A stretch of 9,751 nucleotides of DNA from Candidatus Dormiibacterota bacterium (GCA_003133485.1 PKXR01000181.1:8858-18608); one strand, 5' to 3'. Positions 1-5,219 are shown, numbered from the stretch's first letter. The notes: generated from the sequence alone by a model not told the origin. Numbers and translations: made by a program.

Positions 1-150
1 GATCGCGATCGACCGGTCTGCCAGCGACCACATCGGCTGGTAGCTCGGGGCCAGAGCGTCGGCGCTCCCGTGGGCACGGGCGGCCGGACGCCGGGATCGG
101 GATTTGGACGACAGGGCCGCCCCCTCCTTGACGTTTGCACGAGTTGCCAC
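1..150 (-). CDS. N-terminal fragment of an unidentified protein (possibly EAL-domain), cut by the window edge
   Basis: A minus-strand frame is open from a GTG at 148-150 to the left edge, giving about 50 residues without a stop. The first 30 are basic and low in complexity (SKSRSRRPAARA). They are followed by APSYQPMWSLADRSIAI. The YQP-x-x-x-L pattern resembles the first strand of EAL cyclic-di-GMP phosphodiesterase domains (typically YQPIVxLxxGxxxGxEAL), but the diagnostic EAL residues would lie outside the window, so this is only a suggestion. The GTG sits 10 nt after the stop of the 42-residue membrane peptide on the same strand, which suggests one transcript. An AAGGAGG at about 122-128, inside this reading, could instead serve a downstream CTG start. 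Confidence 0.4.
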   Translation of the reverse strand, partial: MATRANVKEGAALSSKSRSRRPAARAHGSADALAPSYQPMWSLADRSIAI

Positions 151-160
151 GACCTTGAGT

Positions 161-289
161 CTACCCAGCCACGATCCGGCCCACGAGCAGCAATACTCCG
201 GCTACCGCCAAGCAGACCACTGCCCAATCGAGGAGCTGTCCCTTGCGCTCGAGAGATCGGAGCAGTCCGGGCAAGGCGACTTCCTCCAT
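161..289 (-). CDS. Small single-pass membrane peptide (42 aa), unknown function
   Basis: An ATG at 287-289 opens a 42-codon frame ending in TAG at 161-163. The first 23 residues are polar (MEEVALPGLLRSLERKGQLL). They are followed by one hydrophobic stretch, WAVVCLAVAGVLLLVGRIVAG (about residues 22-42), which would form a membrane segment ending at the C-terminus. No good ribosome binding site precedes the ATG. The frame is the same as that of the two-helix segment just upstream on this strand, separated by a TAG at 323-325, so the two might be one protein in relatives. I recognise no family. The clean amphipathic-then-hydrophobic pattern is the only evidence that it is coding. Confidence 0.35.
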   Translation of the reverse strand: MEEVALPGLLRSLERKGQLLDWAVVCLAVAGVLLLVGRIVAG

Positions 290-322
290 GAAATCTGGCT
301 CATCGCCGGCGAACTGAGCCAG

Positions 323-690
323 CTAGGCGGGATCCGGCGCCGTGCTCCACTTAGAGGCTCTTGAGGCCCAGGCCGACAGGGTTACCGCCAGCACCAGGAC
401 CAAAGTGGTTAGAACTCGCAGCGGAACCGTTTCCGTGGCGACGACGGTGATACCCGCCAAGGCGAGCGCGCCGGCGACCACTCCTCCCAGCCGGGTGTTG
501 AGCCGTCGACGTCTCCCATCTGGGCATTGAGCACAGCCGAAGCCACGTCGAAGGCCAGACCCGCTCCGGGAGCGCTGGCTCGGCGGGGGGTTGGGCGTCG
601 CCGCCCGGGCGAAGTGCTGGCGGGCTTGGGCAGGGCCGGAGAGTTGACGTCTGCGGAGCTAGAGCTCGAGACCGAATCCTCGGCGACCAC
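323..690 (-). pseudogene. Putative two-helix membrane protein, apparently split by a frameshift
   Basis: Two overlapping minus-strand frames look like parts of one protein. The first starts at GTG 688-690 and reads a Ser/Pro/Arg-rich segment to about LAFDVASAVLNAQMGD, near 510-540; beyond that it becomes implausible and stops at 409. From about 520 downward another frame reads RRRRLNTRLGGVVAGALALAG and then PLRVLTTLVLVLAVTLSAWA, two clear membrane helices, ending in TAG at 323-325. The second frame has no ATG, GTG or TTG before its first helix, so it is hard to start on its own. A single-base sequencing error or a real mutation near 510-530 would join them. The GTG at 690 has a TAGGAT box 6 nt upstream and no Shine-Dalgarno, which suits a leaderless mRNA. 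Function unknown. Confidence 0.4.
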
Positions 691-696
691 TACGTC

Positions 697-702
697 ATCC
701 TA
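697..702 (-). promoter_or_regulatory. Candidate -10 box (TAGGAT) for a leaderless transcript
   Basis: On the minus strand TAGGAT is followed by 6 nt (GACGTA) and then the GTG at 688-690. This places the predicted transcription start on or next to the start codon. No convincing -35 is seen 16-18 bp upstream, and no Shine-Dalgarno precedes the GTG. The same geometry recurs at both ends of the 2694-2748 gap. Confidence 0.35.
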
Positions 703-870
703 GGGGAGGAGTTGGCTGGGGCCGCGGGCTCCACCCTCCATCTAACGTGGTGGAGACGGGTGACCTGGAATTGGGCGGGGCTCGAACAACAGAGCATTCG
801 GAGTGCGGGCCACCTTCAGCCCAAAGCCCGCGTGAGTCGCCTGTGGTAGTCTTAATTGGTCCTTCGCCGT

Positions 871-900
871 TTGTGATGGACCGTTCGCCGCCGCTAGCCT
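871..900 (+). promoter_or_regulatory. Candidate promoter of the cold-shock gene
   Basis: TTGTGA (871-876, four of six matches to TTGACA), an 18-bp spacer and TAGCCT (895-900, TAnnnT form) make a plausible sigma-70-type promoter. Transcription would start near 907, leaving a leader of roughly 56 nt that contains most of the inverted repeat at 898-932. The rest of 691-962 shows no other supportable gene on the plus strand. Confidence 0.4.
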
Positions 901-932
901 CGCGAGCCGGCCGATCGATAAGGCTCGCGAGG
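898..932 (+). repeat. Perfect 11-bp inverted repeat in the cold-shock gene leader
   Basis: CCTCGCGAGCC (898-908) pairs perfectly with GGCTCGCGAGG (922-932) around a 13-nt loop (909-921). Each arm also contains the 8-bp palindrome CTCGCGAG, so the site could equally be a double operator in DNA. No T-run follows, which argues against a terminator. It ends 30 nt before the cold-shock start codon, with the likely Shine-Dalgarno GGGAG at 951-955 outside the stem. It could be a leader hairpin or a repressor site overlapping the -10 box. Confidence 0.6.
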
Positions 933-962
933 AGGGCCGCGCTGCGGCACGGGAGATTGCAG

Positions 963-1160
963 ATGCCGATCGGAACAATCAAGTCGATCAACGAGCGTGG
1001 ATTCGGATTCTTGGCCGCTGAGGACGGAGTGGAGTATTTCTTCCACCGTTCCAGCGTTGAAGGCGGAGCCTTCGAGTCACTGACTAGGGGTTCGCAGGTC
1101 GAATTCGAAATTGAGGCCAGCACCAGGGGTCCTCGGGCAGGGCGCGTCCGCGCCGCCTGA
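963..1160 (+). CDS. Cold-shock domain protein (CspA family)
   Basis: A 65-residue single cold-shock domain, the usual size for CspA-type RNA/ssDNA-binding OB-fold proteins that act as RNA chaperones. It begins MPIGTIKSINERGFGF. RNP1 is RGFGF (residues 12-16, usually KGFGF) and RNP2 is YFFHRSS (residues 25-31, usually VFVHFS). The domain continues through GSQVEFEIE and ends in GPRAGRVRAA, like the family's GPQAxNV ending. The ATG at 963 is chosen because the domain starts there and GGGAG lies 7 nt upstream; the frame is open further upstream but reads as noise. The stop at 1158-1160 overlaps the next ATG (TGATG), so translation of the two is probably coupled. The arginine in place of the first RNP1 lysine and the aromatic-rich RNP2 are mild deviations. 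Confidence 0.9.
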   Translation: MPIGTIKSINERGFGFLAAEDGVEYFFHRSSVEGGAFESLTRGSQVEFEIEASTRGPRAGRVRAA

Positions 1161-1585
1161 TGGTTGCGCAGGCCGTCGGTAAGCCGCCGGTCCAGCGCCC
1201 CTTTCGCCGGCTCCATCCGGACCTTCCTGCCGCTCGTAACTCGCTTTACGATCCTTGGCAGTGCGGGTTCCTGCACGATGGGCGGCGGAAGACCTGCCTC
1301 TTTGACGTGAGAGATGCCCAGCGCGCGATGCGCGCGCTGGGTTTTCCTCAAGAGCTCTGGACCCCCCTCAGCGAAGCGCGCATCGCCCACGACGAGTTCA
1401 ATCGTCATGTGGTTGCGGTGCACGAGGCGCTCTCGGTACACGCCGACACCGCCGAGGCCCGGCGGCGCTCCATGGTTCCCTCCGCGGTCCGCATCGTCCA
1501 GAACTATCTGGGTTGGGCGGACCGGGTTTGCACCCACGGCACGGGGGTGGTCGAGACTGACGACCGCCGCCGACCGATTCCTTGA
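1160..1585 (+). CDS. Uncharacterised 141-aa protein coupled to the cold-shock gene
   Basis: The ATG at 1160 overlaps the cold-shock stop by one base (TGATG), so expression should follow that gene. The product is soluble, with no signal peptide or membrane segment. A basic, proline-rich N-terminus (residues 1-30) is followed by a mixed region with LYDPWQCGFLHDG and FDVRDAQRAMRALGF. A helical part follows, AHDEFNRHVVAVHEALS (about residues 77-93), then SMVPSAVRIVQNYLGWAD (about 106-123). Two cysteines lie in the first half (about residues 36 and 48) and one near the end (about 127), but they do not form a CxxC motif. I recognise no family. The coupling, the balanced amino-acid make-up and the codon use in this frame argue that it is real. 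A GC-rich hairpin follows the stop. Confidence 0.6.
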   Translation: MVAQAVGKPPVQRPFRRLHPDLPAARNSLYDPWQCGFLHDGRRKTCLFDVRDAQRAMRALGFPQELWTPLSEARIAHDEFNRHVVAVHEALSVHADTAEARRRSMVPSAVRIVQNYLGWADRVCTHGTGVVETDDRRRPIP

Positions 1586-1597
1586 CCGACCGCTCGG

Positions 1598-1617
1598 CCA
1601 GCCCGGCCCGGGGCTGG
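1598..1617 (+). terminator. GC-rich hairpin after the cold-shock operon, possible terminator
   Basis: CCAGCCC (1598-1604) pairs with GGGCTGG (1611-1617) around a 6-nt loop, starting 13 nt after the stop at 1585. There is no downstream T-run, so this is at best a weak or non-canonical intrinsic terminator separating the cold-shock pair from the YtxH pair. Confidence 0.35.
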
Positions 1618-1667
1618 GCTCAGCAAGCGCGAACAGGATGAGCTCAGACCGCGAGCCTTCGTGCTTT

Positions 1668-1697
1668 GATACTGGCGACGGCTGCAGCTCAAGGAGG
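1668..1697 (+). promoter_or_regulatory. Possible -10 box and strong ribosome binding site of the YtxH pair
   Basis: GATACT (1668-1673, preceded by TTT) is a possible -10; the hexamer 17 bp upstream (CAGACC) is a poor -35. AAGGAGG (1691-1697), 8 nt before the ATG at 1706, is the best Shine-Dalgarno in the window and fixes that start. The binding site is secure, the promoter is weak. Confidence 0.4.
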
Positions 1698-1705
1698 AGC
1701 ACGTT

Positions 1706-2035
1706 ATGGGATATGCCAGAGGACTGGGCCACGGATTGGCTCTCGGACTCGCGATCGGGGTCCTGACCGCGCCCCGGGCCGGCAGTGAGACCCGCCAGCG
1801 TTTGGTCCGCAGCCTGACCAGCACCAAAGAGCGGACGCAGCGCGTGAGCGAGAAAGTCCAGCAAGGCTTGCAGATAGCTCAGCCAGTTTTTGACAAGGCA
1901 TCGCAGGCCGCCGGCGGCGTCGCCCGGGCGGTTCAGCCGGTTGCGCAGGGCGCCACCGAGCGATTCGTGGAGCTCGCTGGGCGCAGTGAGAAAGCGGTTC
2001 CGCCGCCGATACCGGGGCTGGAACACCAGAACTGA
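1706..2035 (+). CDS. YtxH-like membrane-anchored protein
   Basis: A 109-residue protein with one N-terminal glycine-rich hydrophobic segment (LGHGLALGLAIGVLTAP, about residues 7-23). It is followed by the APRAGSETRQRL motif typical of YtxH/gas-vesicle-like small proteins, whose helix usually leads into APxxGxETRxxL. Residues 30-95 are amphipathic, rich in Lys, Arg, Gln and Ala, and probably helical, as in the long tail of this family. The C-terminus is proline-rich (PPPIPG). The family is linked to the membrane and stress but has no defined reaction. The start is fixed by AAGGAGG 8 nt upstream. Its TGA overlaps the ATG of the next, shorter paralogue by one base, so the two products are likely made together. 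Confidence 0.7.
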   Translation: MGYARGLGHGLALGLAIGVLTAPRAGSETRQRLVRSLTSTKERTQRVSEKVQQGLQIAQPVFDKASQAAGGVARAVQPVAQGATERFVELAGRSEKAVPPPIPGLEHQN

Positions 2036-2271
2036 TGGCAGTCGATGAGCGAACTCCGCAGGAGCGGATCCGCGCCTTCACCGATGCCGTCGACGAAGAG
2101 ATCCTCACGCCCACCAGGCGTTACGTCCGAGGAGTCCGACGCGGGATCGTGCTGGGCGTGATCCTGGGCATCCTGTATGCACCCCGGCCTGGCCAAGAGA
2201 GTCGGCAGCGGCTAATGGGGGCCTGGCGGATGGTGTCGCGGCATCTGCCCGAGCGCGGACAGGATTCCTAG
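2035..2271 (+). CDS. Second, short YtxH-like membrane protein
   Basis: A 78-residue protein whose ATG overlaps the stop of the preceding YtxH-like gene (TGATG). A charged N-terminus (residues 1-36, DERTPQERIRAFTDAVDEE) leads to a hydrophobic segment, GIVLGVILGILYAP (about 37-50). PRPGQESRQRL follows, the same motif as in its neighbour but with ESR in place of ETR. The tail after the motif is short (about 18 residues), so the two paralogues differ mainly in which side of the helix carries the soluble part. Function unknown; a paired or heteromeric membrane assembly is an inference from the coupling. It converges with the Fe-S carrier gene at 2286. Confidence 0.65.
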   Translation: MAVDERTPQERIRAFTDAVDEEILTPTRRYVRGVRRGIVLGVILGILYAPRPGQESRQRLMGAWRMVSRHLPERGQDS

Positions 2272-2279
2272 CGGGAATC
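2263..2279. terminator. Small inverted repeat between convergent genes
   Basis: GATTCC (2263-2268) and GGAATC (2274-2279) form a 6-bp stem with a 5-nt loop that includes the YtxH stop codon. It sits in the 14-bp gap between two convergent genes. There is no T-run on either strand, so a terminator role is speculative. Confidence 0.2.
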
Positions 2280-2285
2280 GCCCGA

Positions 2286-2693
2286 TCAGTCGGTGAATCC
2301 GGCTCCGGCGACGATCTGATCCTCCCCACCGTCCAGGCTGCTGGAGGCCCCGCCGGGGTAGTCGGCCATGAACGAGGTGCCGCACCCACAGGCGTTGCGG
2401 GCGTTGGGGTTGGCCAGCCGGAAGCCCCGGCCCCGATAGCTGTCCTCAAAGTCGAGGACCGAGCCATCGATCAGCGGCAGCCCGTCCTCCTGGACGACCA
2501 CCCGGACCCCGTCGAACACGGTGAGTACGTCGTCGCCCTGAGCGGCTTCCTCAAGATCGAAGAAGAGCTTGAAGCCGCGGCACCCGCCGAGGCGGACGTC
2601 GATCCGGAAAACGGTGTCCGGCTTCGCATCACGGTCCTGCCAGGCCTTGATCTCATCGATGGCGTCGCGGGTAGCGAGAACTCGAGGGCTCAT
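2286..2693 (-). CDS. A-type iron-sulfur cluster carrier (IscA/ErpA/SufA family)
   Basis: A 135-residue HesB/IscA-fold protein that would carry Fe-S clusters to apo-enzymes in the cytoplasm. The three ligand cysteines are present: C38 in GGCRGF, and C102 and C104 in ACGCGTSF. The 64-residue and 2-residue spacings equal those of E. coli IscA (C35, C99, C101). RGRGFRLANPNA (about residues 87-98) matches the family's GGGFxxxNPNA with the first glycines changed. The C-terminal 25 residues (Gly, Ser and Asp rich) extend beyond the usual ~107-residue length. No Shine-Dalgarno precedes the ATG, but TACAAT lies 6 nt upstream, so the mRNA is probably leaderless. A second A-type protein lies at 7482. 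Which client each serves cannot be read from sequence. Confidence 0.9.
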   Translation of the reverse strand: MSPRVLATRDAIDEIKAWQDRDAKPDTVFRIDVRLGGCRGFKLFFDLEEAAQGDDVLTVFDGVRVVVQEDGLPLIDGSVLDFEDSYRGRGFRLANPNARNACGCGTSFMADYPGGASSSLDGGEDQIVAGAGFTD

Positions 2694-2699
2694 GGGGCG

Positions 2700-2705
2700 A
2701 TTGTA
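2700..2705 (-). promoter_or_regulatory. -10 box TACAAT, leaderless promoter of the A-type carrier gene
   Basis: TACAAT on the minus strand (five of six matches to TATAAT), 6 nt before the ATG at 2691-2693, places the transcription start at the initiation codon. No clear -35 hexamer is seen 16-18 bp upstream. Confidence 0.5.
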
Positions 2706-2713
2706 GCTGTGGT

Positions 2714-2741
2714 CTGACGGCGACCCTCCTCTCGGTAGCCT
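2714..2741 (+). promoter_or_regulatory. Leaderless promoter of the MOSC operon
   Basis: CTGACG (2714-2719, four of six matches to TTGACA), a 16-bp spacer and TAGCCT (2736-2741) lie so that the predicted start of transcription falls at the ATG at 2749, with 7 nt between box and ATG. No Shine-Dalgarno is present. It is divergent from, and within 9 bp of, the TACAAT box at 2700-2705. Confidence 0.45.
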
Positions 2742-2748
2742 TAGCCAG

Positions 2749-3429
2749 ATGGAAGTTGCCGAGCTTTGGCGCTACCCGGTCAAGTCGATGGCCGGTGAGC
2801 GGATCAGGACGGCCGAGCTGGGTGACCGGGGAATCCCGGGGGACCGCCGGCTGGCGGCGTTCGAGCTGGCCCCACACCCCAAAGAGAAGCGGCTCAGCGC
2901 TCGGGACTTGGCCAGTTTGCTGCGGTTTCGGGCCAGCCTCAGTTCAGGCTCCGCCCAAGTGGCCGGGCCGGAGCTAGATCTCAGCCCCTGGGACGATGAC
3001 GCGGTCCGGAGCATGCTTAGTCGAGTCTGCCGCCGGGAGCTGGAGCTGAGACCGATGCCCGAGGGCGCTTTCGACGACGCGCCCATCATGCTGCTCCACT
3101 TGGCGACCGTCGCCGCCCTATCTGAGGAGCTAGGCGCCGACGTCGACCACCGCAGATTTCGGGCCAACATCTACCTCCAAGGGGAAGGAATGGAGGCCCA
3201 CCAGGAACCGCAGCTGGTCGGCCGCGAGCTCCGCTGTGGGGGAGCGGTTCTGCAGGTGACTGATCGTTGTCCGCGCTGCTCGATCACTACCCGGGATCCG
3301 GACAGCTTTGCGAATTGGCCCCAGCTCCTCCGGCACCTGGTCCAGTCCCACGACGAGGTGGTGGGGGTTTACTGCTGGGTGAAGGAACCCGGACGGATCA
3401 AAGAGGGGGACAACGTTGAACTCGTCTGA
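2749..3429 (+). CDS. MOSC domain-containing protein
   Basis: A 226-residue protein starting MEVAELWRYPVKSMAGE, the classic opening of the MOSC N-terminal beta-barrel (family form: LxRYPVKS). GDRGIPGDRRLA (about 25-36) follows. The MOSC core includes FRANIYL (about 139-145) and ends with RCPRCSITTRDPDS, with cysteines at 174 and 177; the first matches the conserved cysteine thought to carry sulfur or molybdenum cofactor. It closes with GDNVELV, the usual end. Relatives include the C-terminal part of molybdenum-cofactor sulfurase and the mARC and YcbX/YiiM proteins, which handle Mo cofactor or reduce N-hydroxylated compounds. No partner reductase is visible here. Its last 14 bases overlap the next gene, which starts at TTG 3416. 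Confidence 0.85.
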   Translation: MEVAELWRYPVKSMAGERIRTAELGDRGIPGDRRLAAFELAPHPKEKRLSARDLASLLRFRASLSSGSAQVAGPELDLSPWDDDAVRSMLSRVCRRELELRPMPEGAFDDAPIMLLHLATVAALSEELGADVDHRRFRANIYLQGEGMEAHQEPQLVGRELRCGGAVLQVTDRCPRCSITTRDPDSFANWPQLLRHLVQSHDEVVGVYCWVKEPGRIKEGDNVELV

Positions 3430-3811
3430 GCCAGGAGCTGTGCTGCGGGTTGGTCTGCTGAGCCAGGACCTCCTGGTCCGTTCCCGAGTGGAGGCGGTCC
3501 TGGGAGGTCAGGTCGCCAACGTGGGAATGGTCGCGGGGGAGGAGATCGCCGGAGTCTTCGATCTCCTGTTGGTCGACCTCAACCGGGAGCAGGAAAAGCG
3601 ACTGGCCTGGATCGGCCGGGTGACTCCGACTCAGCCGGGTGTCGAGGTGATCTGCTTCGGCCCTCATACTGAGATGGCCCAACTAAGTTCTACCGCCAGG
3701 GCGGCCGGAGCTAACCGCTGCGTTGCCAACAGCCACCTGGCCGAAACCTTGCAGCGCTGGCTACGCGCTGGGGGCGGGGCCCCGCCCCGACCGAGGAGAG
3801 CAACCGCTTGA
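3416..3811 (+). CDS. Degenerate response-regulator receiver-like protein
   Basis: A 131-residue protein that looks like a lone CheY-type receiver domain with lost chemistry. Strand 1 (RVGLLSQD, residues 11-18) has one acidic residue where receivers have a pair. Strand 3 (DLLLVDLN) offers D54 as a phospho-acceptor. Strand 4 (VEVICFGP) has glycine at 82 where Thr/Ser is expected. AGANRCVANS (97-106) has asparagine at 105 where the invariant lysine should be. There is no output domain; a Gly/Pro/Arg tail follows residue 118. It is therefore probably a pseudo-receiver acting by protein contact rather than phosphorylation (inference). The TTG start is supported by AGAGGGGGA just upstream and by overlap with the MOSC gene. 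Its TGA overlaps the next TTG start (TTGA). Confidence 0.6.
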   Translation: MNSSEPGAVLRVGLLSQDLLVRSRVEAVLGGQVANVGMVAGEEIAGVFDLLLVDLNREQEKRLAWIGRVTPTQPGVEVICFGPHTEMAQLSSTARAAGANRCVANSHLAETLQRWLRAGGGAPPRPRRATA

Positions 3812-5004
3812 CCAGCTTCGACCTCCAAACAGAATCCCAGGCCCTAGTCCCCCAACTGGTGGCGGACCGACGCCACCTCCACCGCCACCCTGAACTCGCT
3901 GGCCACGAGAAGCTCACCTCCCGATACATCGCGGAGCGACTGTCGGCGCTGGGACTTAATCCCAAGCTGCTGCTCGACGAAACTGCCTTGACCGTTGACA
4001 TCACCGGGGCCGGCCCCTCGGGACCGGTCCTCCTGGTGCGCGCCGACATCGATGCTCTGCCGATCCAGGAGCGCGGCGAGACCCGTCCCTACCGGTCGGA
4101 GGTGCCCGGCGTCATGCACGCGTGCGGCCATGACGGCCACATTGCGATCGCGTTGGCTACGGCCGAGCTTCTCTTCGCCCATCGAGACCAGTTCGGGGGC
4201 CTGGTGCGGATCATCTTTCAGCCGGCGGAGGAGACCGCCGGCGGGGCCGAGCGGATGATCGCCGCCGGGGTGATGGACTTCCCGCCGGTTCGGGCCGCCC
4301 TCGGTCTTCACTTGTGGAGTGGCCAGCAGGTGGGGCGGGTCGGGGTCCGAAACGGCGCCATCTTCGCGTCCGCTGACGAGTTCGCCGTGGAGATTCGCGG
4401 CCGCGGCGGACACGGAGCCCTGCCCCACCAGGCCCTGGACCCGATCCCGATCGCCAGCCTGGTCGTGCTGGCGCTCCAGACCCTGGTGTCGCGGGAAACC
4501 TCGCCTTACGCATCCACCGTGGTCACTGTGGGCACCGTCACCGCCGGCCAGGCCTTCAACGTAATCCCGGAGACCGCCGTGCTCACCGGGACCGTCAGGG
4601 CCTTCACCGAGGAGGACCGCGAGCGGCTTCTCCGACGGATCGGAGAAGTGGCTAAGGGTATCGCCGGGGCCTTTGGGGCGAGCGCCTCCATGACGAGGGG
4701 AGCCGGGTGCCCACCGGTGGTCTGCGACCCGGGCATGGCGGAGATAGTCCGCCAGGCGGTCAGGGACTCACCGGGGGCGGATCTGATCGAGCCCGAGCCC
4801 CTGACCGTGGGGGACGACGTCGGCCTCTTCCTCCGCCGGGTCCCCGGCTGTTACTTCCTTTTGGGGGCGGGCAATGAGTCGACCGGGATCACGGCGCCCC
4901 ACCACCATCCCGACTTCGACATCGACGAGGCGTGCCTGCCGCTCGGGGCTGAGGTGATGACTCGGGCGGCGCTGAGCTACCTCGCCGGCTCCGGGGACGG
5001 CTGA
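3808..5004 (+). CDS. M20-family amidohydrolase (N-acyl-amino-acid / hippurate hydrolase-like)
   Basis: A 398-residue cytoplasmic metallo-hydrolase of the M20D type, which cleaves amide bonds of N-acyl or conjugated amino acids. The exact substrate is not readable. It opens with RRHLHRHPEL (about 21-30). LVRADIDALPI (about 73-83) carries the catalytic-site aspartate. HACGHDGH (104-111) gives C106 and H108 as metal ligands. PAEET provides E141 (general base) and E142 (ligand), GLHLW provides H168, and HHHPDFDID (365-373) supplies the last metal histidine. GRGGHGALPH marks the dimerisation-domain insert. All key residues are present and the length is normal. The TTG start at 3808 overlaps the previous stop (TTGA) and has GAGGAG about 9 nt upstream; the frame before it holds no better start. 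The next gene begins 2 nt after its stop. Confidence 0.9.
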   Translation: MTSFDLQTESQALVPQLVADRRHLHRHPELAGHEKLTSRYIAERLSALGLNPKLLLDETALTVDITGAGPSGPVLLVRADIDALPIQERGETRPYRSEVPGVMHACGHDGHIAIALATAELLFAHRDQFGGLVRIIFQPAEETAGGAERMIAAGVMDFPPVRAALGLHLWSGQQVGRVGVRNGAIFASADEFAVEIRGRGGHGALPHQALDPIPIASLVVLALQTLVSRETSPYASTVVTVGTVTAGQAFNVIPETAVLTGTVRAFTEEDRERLLRRIGEVAKGIAGAFGASASMTRGAGCPPVVCDPGMAEIVRQAVRDSPGADLIEPEPLTVGDDVGLFLRRVPGCYFLLGAGNESTGITAPHHHPDFDIDEACLPLGAEVMTRAALSYLAGSGDG

Positions 5005-5006
5005 GC

Positions 5007-5195
5007 TTGCTCTACAACCCTCCTCCCGACACCTGCGATCATTGCCGGCAACGCACCACGGCGTGGAAGCTGGTGGACGGGCCTGACCAGACGGTCACGC
5101 TCAGCGGTGGCCGCGAGGTTGTCCGGCGGGGCCGGGTCTTCGTCTGCGGCGATTGCGGGCACACGGTCCCGGCCTCCAGCGAAGGGGTGCGCTAA
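5007..5195 (+). CDS. Small zinc-ribbon protein (62 aa)
   Basis: A 62-residue protein with two CxxC knuckles: C10-D-H-C13 and C47-G-D-C50, the second followed by GHTVP. The spacing of 33 residues, with a beta-rich stretch (TVTLSGGREVVRRGRVFVC) between, fits a zinc ribbon binding one structural zinc. The start is TTG at 5007, two bases after the amidohydrolase stop. GGGGACGG about 10 nt upstream is a loose Shine-Dalgarno. There is no catalytic motif. Such small ribbons often bind nucleic acid or a partner protein, but nothing here says which. The location between an amidohydrolase and a heme gene gives no clear clue. Moderately sure it is real because of the paired cysteines and tight packing. 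Confidence 0.65.
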   Translation: MLYNPPPDTCDHCRQRTTAWKLVDGPDQTVTLSGGREVVRRGRVFVCGDCGHTVPASSEGVR

Positions 5196-5219
5196 GCGCC
5201 TGATGGGAGCCAGCCCCCG

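Noticed and set aside
104..364. Plus-strand frame of 86 codons near the left edge
   Set aside because: The minus strand of the same stretch gives a clear membrane segment, and the plus-strand product has no recognisable pattern or ribosome binding site.
695..2026. A long minus-strand open frame of 443 codons opposite the cold-shock and YtxH genes
   Set aside because: The translation is rich in Arg, Pro, Ser and Gly with no motif. It runs antisense to a clear cold-shock domain and to genes with good ribosome binding sites. Long antisense frames are expected in GC-rich coding DNA.
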